Assembly: GCA_020161295.1 (NCBI GenBank)
Contig: JAIUOA010000004.1
Coordinates: 62,001-126,000 of the forward strand
Direction of reading: 5' to 3'
DNA from: Bacillota bacterium
GTDB taxonomy: Bacteria > Bacillota > Clostridia > Peptostreptococcales > Acidaminobacteraceae
Length of the DNA: 64,000 bases
The translations under genes and the position numbers were made by a program. Below, piece by piece: positions 9,025 through 18,153 of this stretch. The notes under the pieces were generated by a model. The model was not told the origin of the DNA and searched no databases. It was given only the letters and a program-made list of their open reading frames with translations. Positions within the stretch are counted from its first letter, which is position 1, and every line of letters starts with the position of its first letter.

Positions 9025-9160
9025 ATTCAATTATAGTTTAGTCCTTTTCTTAAAAAAAGTCAATGGGATTACAGAAGTTTCACAAGGTTGTCACGAAGGG
9101 TTCAAGGGTGTAAAATAGAGCGAGGGTAGAGAAAGATACAGAAAGATTTTGAGGAAAAAT

Positions 9161-11026
9161 ATGAGACAGTTTAGAGATCAAAAGGTTGAGTTGCTTGCGC
9201 CAGCAGGTAATTTTGAAATTTTTAAAGCCATCGTGGAAACAGGCTGTGATGCCATTTACTTCGGTGGTCAACGCATGAACATGCGCATGATTCGAAAGGG
9301 CTACAACTTTTCGGATGAAGAATTAAAGGAGGCGATCCTTCTTGCTAATGAAAAGGGGAAAGCTACTTATATTACCGTCAACAATCTCCTTGATCATGAA
9401 GAAGTGGGGGCACTTGATGAGTACCTTGCTTACCTTTCAAATATAAAACCCACAGGCATCATCGTGCAAGACATGGCGGTGCTAAACCGCATCGAGAAAA
9501 ACCAGTTCGATCTGGAGGTTCATGCCTCGGTGATGATGAATGTCCATAATTTGCAGATGATCCATGCACTTGAAAAAAAAGGGGTCAAACGGGTGGTGCT
9601 CTCTCGAGAGACGACGCTGGCAGAAGCCCGTTATTTTAAGGACCATTCCGACATGGAACTTGAATATTTTACCCATGGGGACATGTGTGTGACACATGGT
9701 GCCCAGTGTACCACCAGCGCGATGCTTTTCGGCATGAGCAGCAATCGCGGAAAATGCCTCAAGCCATGTAGATGGTGGTTCGATTATGAAGGAAAAAGGG
9801 CGTTTCCACTGGCTGTTAAAGACATGTCCATGATCACCCATCTGCCAGAGATGATTCATGCAGGTATTACCTCCTATAAGATAGAAGGAAGAATGCGAGA
9901 AAAGGAGTTCATCACACAGCTGATTAACCAATACGCGCAGGTATTTGACCGTTATATAGAGGACCCGGTGGCGTATGATTATCACGATGCCGAAGCATGG
10001 GTATTTGAGAACCGTAAACGCGATTTGTCCACGGCGTTTGCATTTGGTAATCCAGGTGCTGAGAACATCAATTCGCGCTATGAGGGAACGGGTAAGTTTT
10101 ATTCCACTGGGAAGATGTTTAGCACACCGACGCCAGAACGGATCATGGATTCAGAGCAGCTTAAGGCGATTTCACAGGTGTTTGGTGAAAACGTGAGCGG
10201 GGCGAAAACACTAAGTGTACGCGTGGACGATATGCCGCAAGCACTTTCGGCGATTGAAGAGGGTGTGGACCGCATCATTCTTTCGGCTGATGTTTTTGAA
10301 CCGAAGAAGGTGTTTTCGATTAGTGACATAAAAACACTTGCTAAGAAAAAGGGGAACACGGAGCTGTTTATTAGCACCCCGCGAATGATGGACGATTTAA
10401 AGATAACGCAGTATGCCTCTTACCTTGAAAAGCTTATCGATGATATCGATGGCGTCTTGATTTCAAATTTGGGGGCCCTTCATGCCTTTAAGGATCTTCC
10501 GGTGCGTGTTAAACGGATCATGGATGCTTCTGCTAACATTCACAACCACGAAGCGGCACTGTTTTATTACGGATTAGGAACCGATTTGGTTACACCTACT
10601 GTGGAGCTTCCAGCACAGGCTCTTAAAGCGTTTCTAGATAACACAGATAAAACGGAAATCATCACATTTGGTCGCCTGACCACCATGTACATGGCACATG
10701 ACCTCTTTAAAGCTCATGAGCACCCAGTGGATCAGCCGTTCATCCTCCATAATGAAGGAGGGGAATACGAGGTGAAACGCGATGTCCATGGCAAGTGTCA
10801 TTTACTGATGCAAAACGCGTTCACCTTAATGCCGTTTATTAATCAATTGAATGCGAAATCTGTAAGGATTGAAGCACAAACATTACCAGCAGAGACATTA
10901 AAGCAAATCATACAACTGCATAAGCACATCATGGCGTCGACTGATATGACACCGTATGATGTGATGCATATGATACAAGTCGAGATGCCATCGCTTAACC
11001 TGACGTTTGGCGCGACGCGTTTTTAA
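9161..11026 (+). CDS. Peptidase U32 family protein (RlhA/TrhP-like)
   Basis: A 621-residue U32 protein. It begins VELLAPAGNFEIFKAIVETGCDAIYFGG, has the family signature ITSYKIEGRMR, and a Cys cluster in CVTHGAQCTTSAML followed by GKCLKPCRW. Characterised bacterial members hydroxylate RNA (E. coli RlhA on 23S rRNA, TrhP on tRNA) and are linked to prephenate; older annotations call them collagenase-like peptidases. The length, about 620, is closer to RlhA-type long members, so I favour an RNA-modification role without certainty. The ATG at 9161 is chosen over an upstream TTG because GAGGA lies 6 bases before it. An aminotransferase gene follows after 15 bp. Confidence 0.82.
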   Translation: MRQFRDQKVELLAPAGNFEIFKAIVETGCDAIYFGGQRMNMRMIRKGYNFSDEELKEAILLANEKGKATYITVNNLLDHEEVGALDEYLAYLSNIKPTGIIVQDMAVLNRIEKNQFDLEVHASVMMNVHNLQMIHALEKKGVKRVVLSRETTLAEARYFKDHSDMELEYFTHGDMCVTHGAQCTTSAMLFGMSSNRGKCLKPCRWWFDYEGKRAFPLAVKDMSMITHLPEMIHAGITSYKIEGRMREKEFITQLINQYAQVFDRYIEDPVAYDYHDAEAWVFENRKRDLSTAFAFGNPGAENINSRYEGTGKFYSTGKMFSTPTPERIMDSEQLKAISQVFGENVSGAKTLSVRVDDMPQALSAIEEGVDRIILSADVFEPKKVFSISDIKTLAKKKGNTELFISTPRMMDDLKITQYASYLEKLIDDIDGVLISNLGALHAFKDLPVRVKRIMDASANIHNHEAALFYYGLGTDLVTPTVELPAQALKAFLDNTDKTEIITFGRLTTMYMAHDLFKAHEHPVDQPFILHNEGGEYEVKRDVHGKCHLLMQNAFTLMPFINQLNAKSVRIEAQTLPAETLKQIIQLHKHIMASTDMTPYDVMHMIQVEMPSLNLTFGATRF

Positions 11027-11041
11027 GAAGGAGGGATTCAG

Positions 11042-12313
11042 TTGCATTTAACCGCCGATGAAATTATCACGCTGAAGAAGCAATACTTTTATCCGAATAG
11101 CATGCATTTTTATAAAAATCCACCTCACATCGTCAGAGGTGAGATGCAGTATTTGTTTGATGACCAAGAAAAGCGTTATACCGACTTTTTTGCAGGGGTC
11201 ACCGTACTGAACTGCGGGCACAGCAACCCTGAAATATTAGCCTCAGTGAAGCGACAACTGGAAACCTTGCAACATACCTCCATCATCTATTTGACGGCGC
11301 CTATGGTTACCCTCGCGGAGCGCCTAGCGGAAAAGCTTCCTGGCGACATCAGTAAGACATTCTTTTGCTCAACAGGGACGGAAGCAAACGAGGGCGCGCT
11401 GCTATTATCACGGATGCACACCGGGCGTAAGGGATTTATGGCGTTTGAAGGTGGCTTGCACGGCAGGTCCCACCTGACCATGAGCGTTACTGGGATTCCC
11501 ATGTGGCGCATCGACCCCTATTTAGAGGAAGCGGTCTATTTTGCGAAACCCTTTGTGGTGGAGGATGTGCCTGTGGATGTTTCCTGTGAAGCCTCGCTTC
11601 AAAGTGTGGATGAGATTTTAAGGGAACATGGTCATGAGATTGCCGCCTGTATCGTCGAACCGATTCAAGGAAACGGGGGAATGAACACCCCAAATCAATC
11701 CTTTTTTAAGGCATTAAAAAAACGCCTCGAAGCTTATGGCGTTTTACTGATCGTGGATGAAATTCAGACGGGTTTTGCTCGGACGGGATCCTTCTTCGCA
11801 ATTGAGCAGTTTGAGGTGGTTCCAGATATCATTACCTATGCGAAAGCGCTTGGAAATGGAATCCCCATCGGGGCATTTAGCGCCATACCAGCTGTTGCAG
11901 CATCGTTTAATAAACCGTCTGCTAGCACACTTGGCGGTAATCCCGTATCATGTACAGCAGGGATTGCCGTTTTGGATTACATCGAAAAACACGATTTATG
12001 TCAGCGTGCTAAAACGCTGGGTGAAATACTACGAAAAGGACTGGAAGCCTTAAAAGATAAATATCCCATCATCAAGGAGGTACGTGGCCTCGGACTGATG
12101 CTGGGCATGGCCTTTCCAGCTGATGGCGGTGCCGTCATAATCGATGAAATCATCGAAAAAATGAAGGACAGGGGCTTCATCGTCGGAAAAAACGGACTAC
12201 ACCGCAATGTCCTGGCGTTTCAGCCCCCATTAGTGGTTGAAGCAAGTGATATTAATGATATGCTTACTGCGCTGGATGCCGTTATCGGCGAAGCTGCCAG
12301 CGGCACATTTTAG
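11042..12313 (+). CDS. Class III PLP aminotransferase (4-aminobutyrate / AGXT2-like)
   Basis: A 423-residue class III (omega) aminotransferase. Visible motifs are CSTGTEANEGALLLSR, the LIVDEIQTGFARTG cofactor-binding segment, and the PLP lysine in YAKALGNGIPIGAF. The family covers GABA, ornithine, alanine-glyoxylate and beta-alanine transaminases; the substrate cannot be assigned here. The start is TTG at 11042, six bases after an AAGGAGGG ribosome binding site. It is probably co-transcribed with the U32 gene. Its last 32 bp overlap the convergent ABC permease gene. Confidence 0.82.
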   Translation: MHLTADEIITLKKQYFYPNSMHFYKNPPHIVRGEMQYLFDDQEKRYTDFFAGVTVLNCGHSNPEILASVKRQLETLQHTSIIYLTAPMVTLAERLAEKLPGDISKTFFCSTGTEANEGALLLSRMHTGRKGFMAFEGGLHGRSHLTMSVTGIPMWRIDPYLEEAVYFAKPFVVEDVPVDVSCEASLQSVDEILREHGHEIAACIVEPIQGNGGMNTPNQSFFKALKKRLEAYGVLLIVDEIQTGFARTGSFFAIEQFEVVPDIITYAKALGNGIPIGAFSAIPAVAASFNKPSASTLGGNPVSCTAGIAVLDYIEKHDLCQRAKTLGEILRKGLEALKDKYPIIKEVRGLGLMLGMAFPADGGAVIIDEIIEKMKDRGFIVGKNGLHRNVLAFQPPLVVEASDINDMLTALDAVIGEAASGTF

Positions 12314-13010
12314 CCTCCAGTAAATCGATCAAGCCGAAGAGTGAAGCGCCCATAAAGCTGATGGCCACTATTCCGGCAAACATTCCGAGATAGTTGAGCT
12401 TTAGCCAATTGTCCATAATGTAGTATCCGATGCCGTACTGAGTGGCGAAATTTTCTGCGAAAAAAAGCACAGAAATAGCAGTACCGATACTGAGTCTCAG
12501 AGAAGTTAATAGGTTTGGAATAATGGCAGGTAGGATCATATGTTGATAGACCTGCCATTTTGTTGCGCCGAGCGTCCTCATGGACAGGTAATAGCTGGCG
12601 TGGATGCCTCTGACACCATCGCGGGTACTTACGAGAACTTGGAAAATGACGATTAAGCCCACCAATAGAATTTTTGAAAGGTCTCCCAGTCCAAAAAATA
12701 ACATCAAAAGCGGTAATAAGGCGATTTTCGGAATCGGATATAGCGCATAAATCACTGGTGAAACCACGGCATCGATTTTCGGGTGGGTCGCGATGAGGAT
12801 GCCGAGAGGCACACCGAGTATTAATGTGATGACGACGGCCACTAAAATGCGATACAGACTCGTAAGCACATGGGTCAGTATCGGTAGAAAATCACTGAGA
12901 AGTGCAGCAAATGTCATATGGGGTGAGGGGATCAAACGAGGATCCACCCAAAAGTGCAGTCCATACCAGGTGAGGATGATCACGGCAAACGCATAGAAAT
13001 TACGCTTCAT
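12282..13010 (-). CDS. ABC transporter permease, NitT/TauT family
   Basis: A 242-residue membrane protein with about six helices and the EAA-type loop typical of binding-protein-dependent permeases (around SYYLSMRTLGATKWQVYQHMILPAIIPNLL). It resembles SsuC/TauC/ThiX-type permeases. The ATG at 13010 has an AGGAGG site six bases before it; longer upstream extensions lack membrane-protein character. It overlaps the ATPase gene by 11 bp and is last in the ubiD-ubiA-ubiX-ATPase-permease operon. Substrate is unknown; sulfonates, nitrate, taurine and thiamine precursors are all known for the family. Confidence 0.87.
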   Translation of the reverse strand: MKRNFYAFAVIILTWYGLHFWVDPRLIPSPHMTFAALLSDFLPILTHVLTSLYRILVAVVITLILGVPLGILIATHPKIDAVVSPVIYALYPIPKIALLPLLMLFFGLGDLSKILLVGLIVIFQVLVSTRDGVRGIHASYYLSMRTLGATKWQVYQHMILPAIIPNLLTSLRLSIGTAISVLFFAENFATQYGIGYYIMDNWLKLNYLGMFAGIVAISFMGASLFGLIDLLEAKMCRWQLRR

Positions 13011-13737
13011 GGTGTACCTCCTGCATGGCCTTTCTGATCTGCATGGCATGGGCGTAAAATGACGGTTCGGAGCGTGAGTCGAGATTTCCGAATTCAGGAT
13101 TCGTAAATGTCTGAACGATTTGACCGCCTTTTTTGGACATGAGTAAAATTTCATGACCTAGGAAAACCGCTTCCTCGATATTATGGGTAACGGTAATCCA
13201 AGTGACTGAACGGAGCTGGCTCAGCTTAACGATGGTATTCTGAAGCGACTCCCTGGTGATGGTATCCAGTGCGGAGAAGGGTTCGTCCATTAGCAGGATA
13301 TCTGGTTTAAGTAGCCATGCACGTGCGATGGCCACGCGTTGTTTCTGACCACCACTTAAAAAATCGGGATACTTATCCAGCTGATCTTCGAGACCTAACA
13401 ACTGGGCAATCTCTTTTGCCTCCGAGAGCTGGTCCACAGATAGCCGTTTATGCTTTAATGTGAGCCCTAGGATGATGTTTTGCCAAACCGTCTTCCATGG
13501 AAACAAACCGTACTCCTGAAGCACCATGGCGATATGCGGCTCAGCGCTAAACTTAATTTGTCCCCCCTCAAGGGATTTAAGTCCAGCAAGCGCATAGAGT
13601 AAAGAGGTTTTACCGCAGCCAGAAGGACCGATGATGGTATAGGCATGGCCGCTTTTAAAGCGATAACTAAAATTTTCAAGCACTGGCTCTGCGCCGTAAG
13701 CGAGACATACGTTTTCGAGGCTGATGACACTACTCAT
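13000..13737 (-). CDS. ABC transporter ATP-binding protein, NitT/TauT family
   Basis: A 245-residue ATPase. Walker A is GPSGCGKTS, the Q-loop lies in MVLQEYGLFPW, the signature is LSGGQKQRVAIARAW, Walker B is ILLMDEPFSALD and the switch His is in TVTHNIEEAV. The QEYGLFPW segment is typical of nitrate/sulfonate/taurine importers. I start it at the ATG at 13737, which overlaps the end of ubiX by 8 bp; an ATG four codons earlier is possible. Overlaps on both sides show it is translated as part of the ubi operon, a link discussed in the findings. Confidence 0.87.
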   Translation of the reverse strand: MSSVISLENVCLAYGAEPVLENFSYRFKSGHAYTIIGPSGCGKTSLLYALAGLKSLEGGQIKFSAEPHIAMVLQEYGLFPWKTVWQNIILGLTLKHKRLSVDQLSEAKEIAQLLGLEDQLDKYPDFLSGGQKQRVAIARAWLLKPDILLMDEPFSALDTITRESLQNTIVKLSQLRSVTWITVTHNIEEAVFLGHEILLMSKKGGQIVQTFTNPEFGNLDSRSEPSFYAHAMQIRKAMQEVHHEA

Positions 13738-14323
13738 CCACATCACCAAACTCGCCGTTCCAAACCGGATAGGCTTCAGTCATGATCCCCAGCGTCCTAA
13801 GGGCTCTTGCAGCGGTTTGTTCTACGATGGCAGTCACCGTCTGTGGCCGATTATAGAACGCCGGAACAGGGGGCATGATCACAGCCCCATAGCGTGATAG
13901 CTTCAGCATGTTTTCCAGGTGAATGCCGTTTAGAGGGGTTTCGCGTGTCATCAACACCAGTGGGCGGCGTTCCTTAAGGCTCACGTCAGCAGCCCTGCAG
14001 ATCAAGGTGTCCGTGATGCCACTGGCGATTTTACCCAGTGTTCCCATGCTACACGGAACGATGCACATGCCATCGATGGGAAAAGAACCACTGGAGATGG
14101 CGGCGAATAAATTATCATTATCATAAAGATGAAAAAGCGGGTTTTCTTTGAAGGCCGCTAGGACTGTTTCATAGGGGGTTTCCAGCTCGTATGCCATAAC
14201 CTTTTCTCCCAGCTTGGAGGCGACGAAGTGCACCTCATGTCCAAGTGTAAGGAGCTGGTCGATGACACTTTGAGCAAGCAAACTGCCACTTGCGCCGGTT
14301 AATCCAACGATAACTCGTTTCAT
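13730..14323 (-). CDS. ubiX: Flavin prenyltransferase UbiX
   Basis: A 197-residue UbiX/Pad1 family protein that makes prenylated FMN, the cofactor of UbiD decarboxylases. It begins MKRVIVGLTGASGSLLAQ (FMN-binding loop) and contains the conserved VPCSMGTLGKIASG and RRPLVLMTRETPL segments. The start has a GAGGA site; the longer open frame upstream overlaps ubiA and lacks family similarity. It lies 13 bp after ubiA and overlaps the ABC ATPase gene. UbiD in the same operon is its evident client. Confidence 0.92.
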   Translation of the reverse strand: MKRVIVGLTGASGSLLAQSVIDQLLTLGHEVHFVASKLGEKVMAYELETPYETVLAAFKENPLFHLYDNDNLFAAISSGSFPIDGMCIVPCSMGTLGKIASGITDTLICRAADVSLKERRPLVLMTRETPLNGIHLENMLKLSRYGAVIMPPVPAFYNRPQTVTAIVEQTAARALRTLGIMTEAYPVWNGEFGDVDE

Positions 14324-14336
14324 GTTGTCCTCGATT

Positions 14337-15218
14337 CTAGATGAAAATATCAATCGTCGTAGCGATGAGAAGCATCGTCGAGATGACTTGATTGATGTGA
14401 TAGGCGGCATAGTTCATTTTGAGGCGATGTCCGGGATCGATGATGCCGTGCTCCACCAGTAACAGTAAAGCGCAGATGGCGACACCGATGCCATAAATCA
14501 CCGAGAGCTGTGTGATCAGGCCGATGATGACGAGTAGAATGACCATCATAAAATGAAGGCTTCTGGCGATCCATAGTGCACCGCTGAGGCCAAAACGTGC
14601 CGGAATTGAAAATAAGCCTTGTTTTCTGTCGAAGTCAATGTCCTGTGTCCCGTAAATAATGTCGAATCCGCCGACCCAGAATGTCACCACAGCACCTAGC
14701 AAGAGAGGTACCCAATCGAAGCGACCCGTTACAGCCAGCCACGCGCCCACAGGAGCGCCTGCGCAGGTGATGCCTAAGACGATGTGGCATAACCAGGTAA
14801 AGCGTTTCGTAAAGCTGTATAGCGTAAACAGTCCTAAAGCAATCGGGGACAAATAAAAGCATAGGGTGTTGATTTGATACGCACCAAAGACGAAAAGTGC
14901 ATAGCAGAATCCTGTGATCAGAAGGACTTCATAAGGTTTTACGATACCGCGAGGCATGTGACGGCTCTGTGTTCGTGGGTTTAAAGCATCAAATCGCTGA
15001 TCGATCAAACGATTGATGGCGTTTGCCCCGTTCCTGCCTGCGAAAAGACAGACGAGAATCCAAAAGAGCAGCCTTGCGCTAGGAAGGCCATCTGCAGCAA
15101 TCAGGAGAGCAATCAATGCAAAGGGTAGTGAAAATAAGGTGTGTGAAAACATGACCAACTCACCGTAGGTTTTAATTCTGGCGATGAGCCCCGGTCTCTC
15201 TTGATTAGTCGATGCCAT
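14337..15218 (-). CDS. ubiA: UbiA-family prenyltransferase (4-hydroxybenzoate/MqnP type)
   Basis: A 293-residue integral membrane prenyltransferase with about eight or nine helices. The two Asp-rich motifs are NAINRLIDQRFDALNPRTQSR and DIIYGTQDIDFDRKQG, which bind Mg-prenyl diphosphate. It attaches an isoprenoid chain to an aromatic acid. In Firmicutes that use the futalosine route, ubiA-, ubiX- and ubiD-like genes serve menaquinone synthesis (MqnP, MqnM, MqnL). I start at the ATG at 15218, overlapping the ubiD end by 14 bp; the Shine-Dalgarno match is weak, and an ATG eight codons upstream cannot be excluded. Confidence 0.87.
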   Translation of the reverse strand: MASTNQERPGLIARIKTYGELVMFSHTLFSLPFALIALLIAADGLPSARLLFWILVCLFAGRNGANAINRLIDQRFDALNPRTQSRHMPRGIVKPYEVLLITGFCYALFVFGAYQINTLCFYLSPIALGLFTLYSFTKRFTWLCHIVLGITCAGAPVGAWLAVTGRFDWVPLLLGAVVTFWVGGFDIIYGTQDIDFDRKQGLFSIPARFGLSGALWIARSLHFMMVILLVIIGLITQLSVIYGIGVAICALLLLVEHGIIDPGHRLKMNYAAYHINQVISTMLLIATTIDIFI

Positions 15219-16950
15219 AGGTCTTCCATCTTTCTGTGACACGTGCGATTACTTCAGGTGTCATTTCGATATCATCTGGCCAAGGGCGCATTAAGCCGTC
15301 CTGAGGTCCCTTCTTAGTGGCGTCAATTCCCATAAATAAGCGGCCGTCCGGTTTTTGAGAGATGACGAGATCGCGCTCTGGGTCGATGTTGTTAAATACT
15401 TTCCATGACACTGTGGATAAAGCAGAAGGATCAATCCATTCATCCACAACGATCACATAATGTGCCAGATGACCAGCGTCATCCGCGAGCGCTTTAAGGT
15501 GCTCTTTTACAGTCAGGCCACCGTCTTCCTTCTTAAAGGCGATGATTTGGACATCGTCCAGAGGGTTGTCCACCGAGATCGGCGACTTATAAGCTTCATT
15601 CACTTCTACAGGGCGTTTGGTCGAGGCGTCGATTCCGAGTCTAAAACCTTGGAATGCGCGGTTTGAGGCGTGGTCAAGCGCATCGAGTGGCCCTTCTGTG
15701 ATGATCAGGTGACTTGGGTCCACGACATTTATCTGAATCGCCCGTGCCACCTCTGCGTAATCATGAACATTTACATGCTCATCAACCACGATAATCATCT
15801 TCGTATACATCATTTGGCCTAGACCCCAGAGGGCGTATAAAAGCTTGTTAGCATGTCTTGGAAATGCTTTTTTCAGAGAAACGATGGCACAGTTATGGAA
15901 GACACCTTCCAGTGGCATGTCCATATCGACGATTTCAGGTGTTTGAATTTTCATCAGCGGTAAGAAAATGCGTTCTGTCGCTTTCCCTAAATAGCAATCC
16001 TCCATAGGCGGCTTGCCGACGATGGTGGTGGGGTAGATGGCATTTTTCTTATGGGTCATCTTTTCGAGGTGGAAGACGGGATACATATCAGAAAGCGAAT
16101 AGTACCCTGTGTGGTCGCCAAATGGTCCCTCAAGTCTTTTTTCTTCTAAGTCGACATAACCTTCAAGTATAAATTCCGCGTGTGCAGGGACGTATATATC
16201 GTTTGTGACGCATTTAACCAGCTCGACACCTTTCTTTTTAAGGTAACCGGCAAAAATCATCTCGTCGATCATCTTTGGCAGTGGTGCAGTCGCCGAGTAG
16301 ATGATGGCTGGGTCACAGCCCAGCGCCACGGATACCGGCATTTTTTTACCGAGCTTGCGGTATTTTTCGTAAATTTCTTTACCGTCCTTGTGTAGGTGCC
16401 AATGCATACCGGTGGTTTTTTCATCATAGACCTGGAGGCGATACATACCGACATTTTGCTGTCCATTTTCGGGATCCTTAGTGAATACCAAGGGAAGTGT
16501 AATGTACTTTCCGCCATCTTGAGGCCAACACTTGAGAATAGGGAGTGCATTTAAATCAGGCTCGGTAATCACTTCCTGACATGGCGCTGATTTTACCTTT
16601 CTTGGAAAGATAAAGGGAAGTGGTGCGAGTTTGGGAATGGATTTTATTTTGCCCATCAGTGTCACGTAGGCACTGACATTCATGTAATCTTCGATTTGTT
16701 CTGCGATTTCATCTAAGGAATCAACCCCGAGGCCCATGTTTAGTCTTTCGTAGGTTCCCATGGCGTTGATCACCAGTGGAAACTCAGACCCTTTGACTTT
16801 TTTGAAAAGCAGGGCATTTCCGTAGGCTTTTGACACGCGATCCGCAATTTCTGTAATCTCTAATTCGGGATCGACTTCCACATTGATTTCGGTTAAAAGA
16901 TTTTTGGCTTTTAAAGCTTTCAAGAAGCTTTTTAAGTCTTTGTAAGGCAT
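15205..16950 (-). CDS. ubiD: UbiD-family prenylated-FMN decarboxylase
   Basis: A 581-residue UbiD/MqnL-type decarboxylase acting on aromatic or alpha,beta-unsaturated acids with the cofactor from UbiX. Family features include GPFGDHTGYYS and the VGKPPMEDCYLGKATERIFLP region with conserved Glu and Arg residues. Length is somewhat above the usual 490-500 but within the family range. The ATG at 16950 follows an AAGGAGGAAGG site; an upstream in-frame start has no support. First gene of the operon with ubiA and ubiX, it most likely decarboxylates the prenylated aromatic intermediate in quinone synthesis. Confidence 0.9.
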   Translation of the reverse strand: MPYKDLKSFLKALKAKNLLTEINVEVDPELEITEIADRVSKAYGNALLFKKVKGSEFPLVINAMGTYERLNMGLGVDSLDEIAEQIEDYMNVSAYVTLMGKIKSIPKLAPLPFIFPRKVKSAPCQEVITEPDLNALPILKCWPQDGGKYITLPLVFTKDPENGQQNVGMYRLQVYDEKTTGMHWHLHKDGKEIYEKYRKLGKKMPVSVALGCDPAIIYSATAPLPKMIDEMIFAGYLKKKGVELVKCVTNDIYVPAHAEFILEGYVDLEEKRLEGPFGDHTGYYSLSDMYPVFHLEKMTHKKNAIYPTTIVGKPPMEDCYLGKATERIFLPLMKIQTPEIVDMDMPLEGVFHNCAIVSLKKAFPRHANKLLYALWGLGQMMYTKMIIVVDEHVNVHDYAEVARAIQINVVDPSHLIITEGPLDALDHASNRAFQGFRLGIDASTKRPVEVNEAYKSPISVDNPLDDVQIIAFKKEDGGLTVKEHLKALADDAGHLAHYVIVVDEWIDPSALSTVSWKVFNNIDPERDLVISQKPDGRLFMGIDATKKGPQDGLMRPWPDDIEMTPEVIARVTERWKTYGID

Positions 16951-17024
16951 ACCTTCCTCCTTTATTAACACCTTAGATTATAGACGTTAAGCCATGGGAT
17001 GTCAATTTGATAGGGGCTTTAACC

Positions 17025-17053
17025 TTGACGTGCATTATAAAATATGTTAGCAT
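17025..17053 (+). promoter_or_regulatory. Promoter of the binding lipoprotein gene
   Basis: TTGACG (17025-17030), a 17-bp spacer, and TAGCAT (17048-17053) with an extended TG at 17045. It lies 25 bp upstream of the start codon, in the gap between the divergent ubiD operon and the binding-protein gene. Confidence 0.65.
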
Positions 17054-17078
17054 AGTTGAGTTAATGAGGAGGACTTAA

Positions 17079-18032
17079 ATGAAACAAAGACACTTAAAAC
17101 CAAGCTTATTAAAAATTGATAAAAGCATTATCGGATTGTTATTATTGGCCGTATTGGTCTTATTTTTACCAGGCTGTACTAAAAAGGAAGAACCACAATC
17201 ACTTAAGATCGGCGTCATGTCCGACTTAGGGGCTGCGCCATTTATCATCGCAAAAGAGCAGGGCTATTTTGAAAAGCTGGGATTAGAACTTGAAATTACG
17301 GTTTTCAAAAGTGCTACTGACCGTGATACCGCTATGCAAACAGGCAATCTAGACGGTGCGATGGCGGATATGCTCACGATCGTCTTTTATAATGATGCAG
17401 CGCTGAACGCAAAGATGACGTCGCAGACATTTGGCGATTATGTCATGGTAACCTCTCCAAACACGACGTTGGATGCACTTGATAAAGTCAGTGTAGGCAT
17501 CTCTTCTAATACGGTAATCGATTTTGCTACAGAGCAAATCGCTCGTGAAGCTGGCCTATCTGAACGCACTGAACTAGTGGCGATTCCACAAATGCCAGTT
17601 AGACTTGAAATGCTTGCGGCAGGAGAGCTAAGTGCGGCAACTTTACCTGAGCCGTTGGCCTCTGCTGCGTTATTAGGTGGTGGTCAGAAGGTTAATAGTA
17701 CCTTAGAAATGGGACTAAGACCTGGGGTCTTCATCATGACGCAGACCGCTATCGATGAAAAAGCAGACGCGATTGAGAAGCTTTATGAAGGCTATAACCA
17801 AGGGGTTGACTATCTTAACACTACCGATCAAGCGGATTATATGGGCTTGTTGATTGAACAGCTCGGTTTCCCGCCATCGCTTGCGGAATCGTTCGACTTC
17901 CCGACACTCTCGCCGGCACAAGCTGCGGATGAGGTAACCTTCAGTACGGTTCTCGATTGGATGAAAACGAGAAACCTCACAACCACGAGCTATGAGTATA
18001 AAAATGTGACCACTGATGCATTTGTAAAGTAA
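17079..18032 (+). CDS. ABC transporter substrate-binding lipoprotein, NitT/TauT (SsuA-like)
   Basis: A 317-residue periplasmic-type binding protein. The N-terminus is basic, then hydrophobic at about 17-33, ending in the lipobox LPGC, so it is a membrane-anchored lipoprotein. The mature part begins SLKIGVMSDLGAAPFIIAKEQGYFEKLGLELEI, the typical start of the NMT1/SsuA/ThiY fold. It is divergent from the ubiD-ubiA-ubiX-ABC operon, which encodes an ATPase and permease but no binding protein, so it is the obvious third component. MqnA and MqnD enzymes share this fold, but the lipobox argues for transport. Ligand unknown. Confidence 0.85.
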   Translation: MKQRHLKPSLLKIDKSIIGLLLLAVLVLFLPGCTKKEEPQSLKIGVMSDLGAAPFIIAKEQGYFEKLGLELEITVFKSATDRDTAMQTGNLDGAMADMLTIVFYNDAALNAKMTSQTFGDYVMVTSPNTTLDALDKVSVGISSNTVIDFATEQIAREAGLSERTELVAIPQMPVRLEMLAAGELSAATLPEPLASAALLGGGQKVNSTLEMGLRPGVFIMTQTAIDEKADAIEKLYEGYNQGVDYLNTTDQADYMGLLIEQLGFPPSLAESFDFPTLSPAQAADEVTFSTVLDWMKTRNLTTTSYEYKNVTTDAFVK

Positions 18033-18070
18033 CGCTGAGGCGCTGTGAAGTTAAAATGAAGCGTAAAAAT

Positions 18071-18112
18071 AAGGACGTATTCAAATCCATGGATTTGAAA
18101 CGTCCTTTTTAA
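18071..18112 (+). terminator. Terminator after the binding-protein gene
   Basis: A long hairpin: AAGGACGT pairs with ACGTCCTT around an inner perfect stem TTCAAATCC/GGATTTGAA, followed by a T run. Unusually long for a terminator; it may also limit transcription from the opposite side. Confidence 0.85.
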
Positions 18113-18153
18113 GTGTTTTATGTGTTTACCATACTCAACCTGTATACTGTCGA

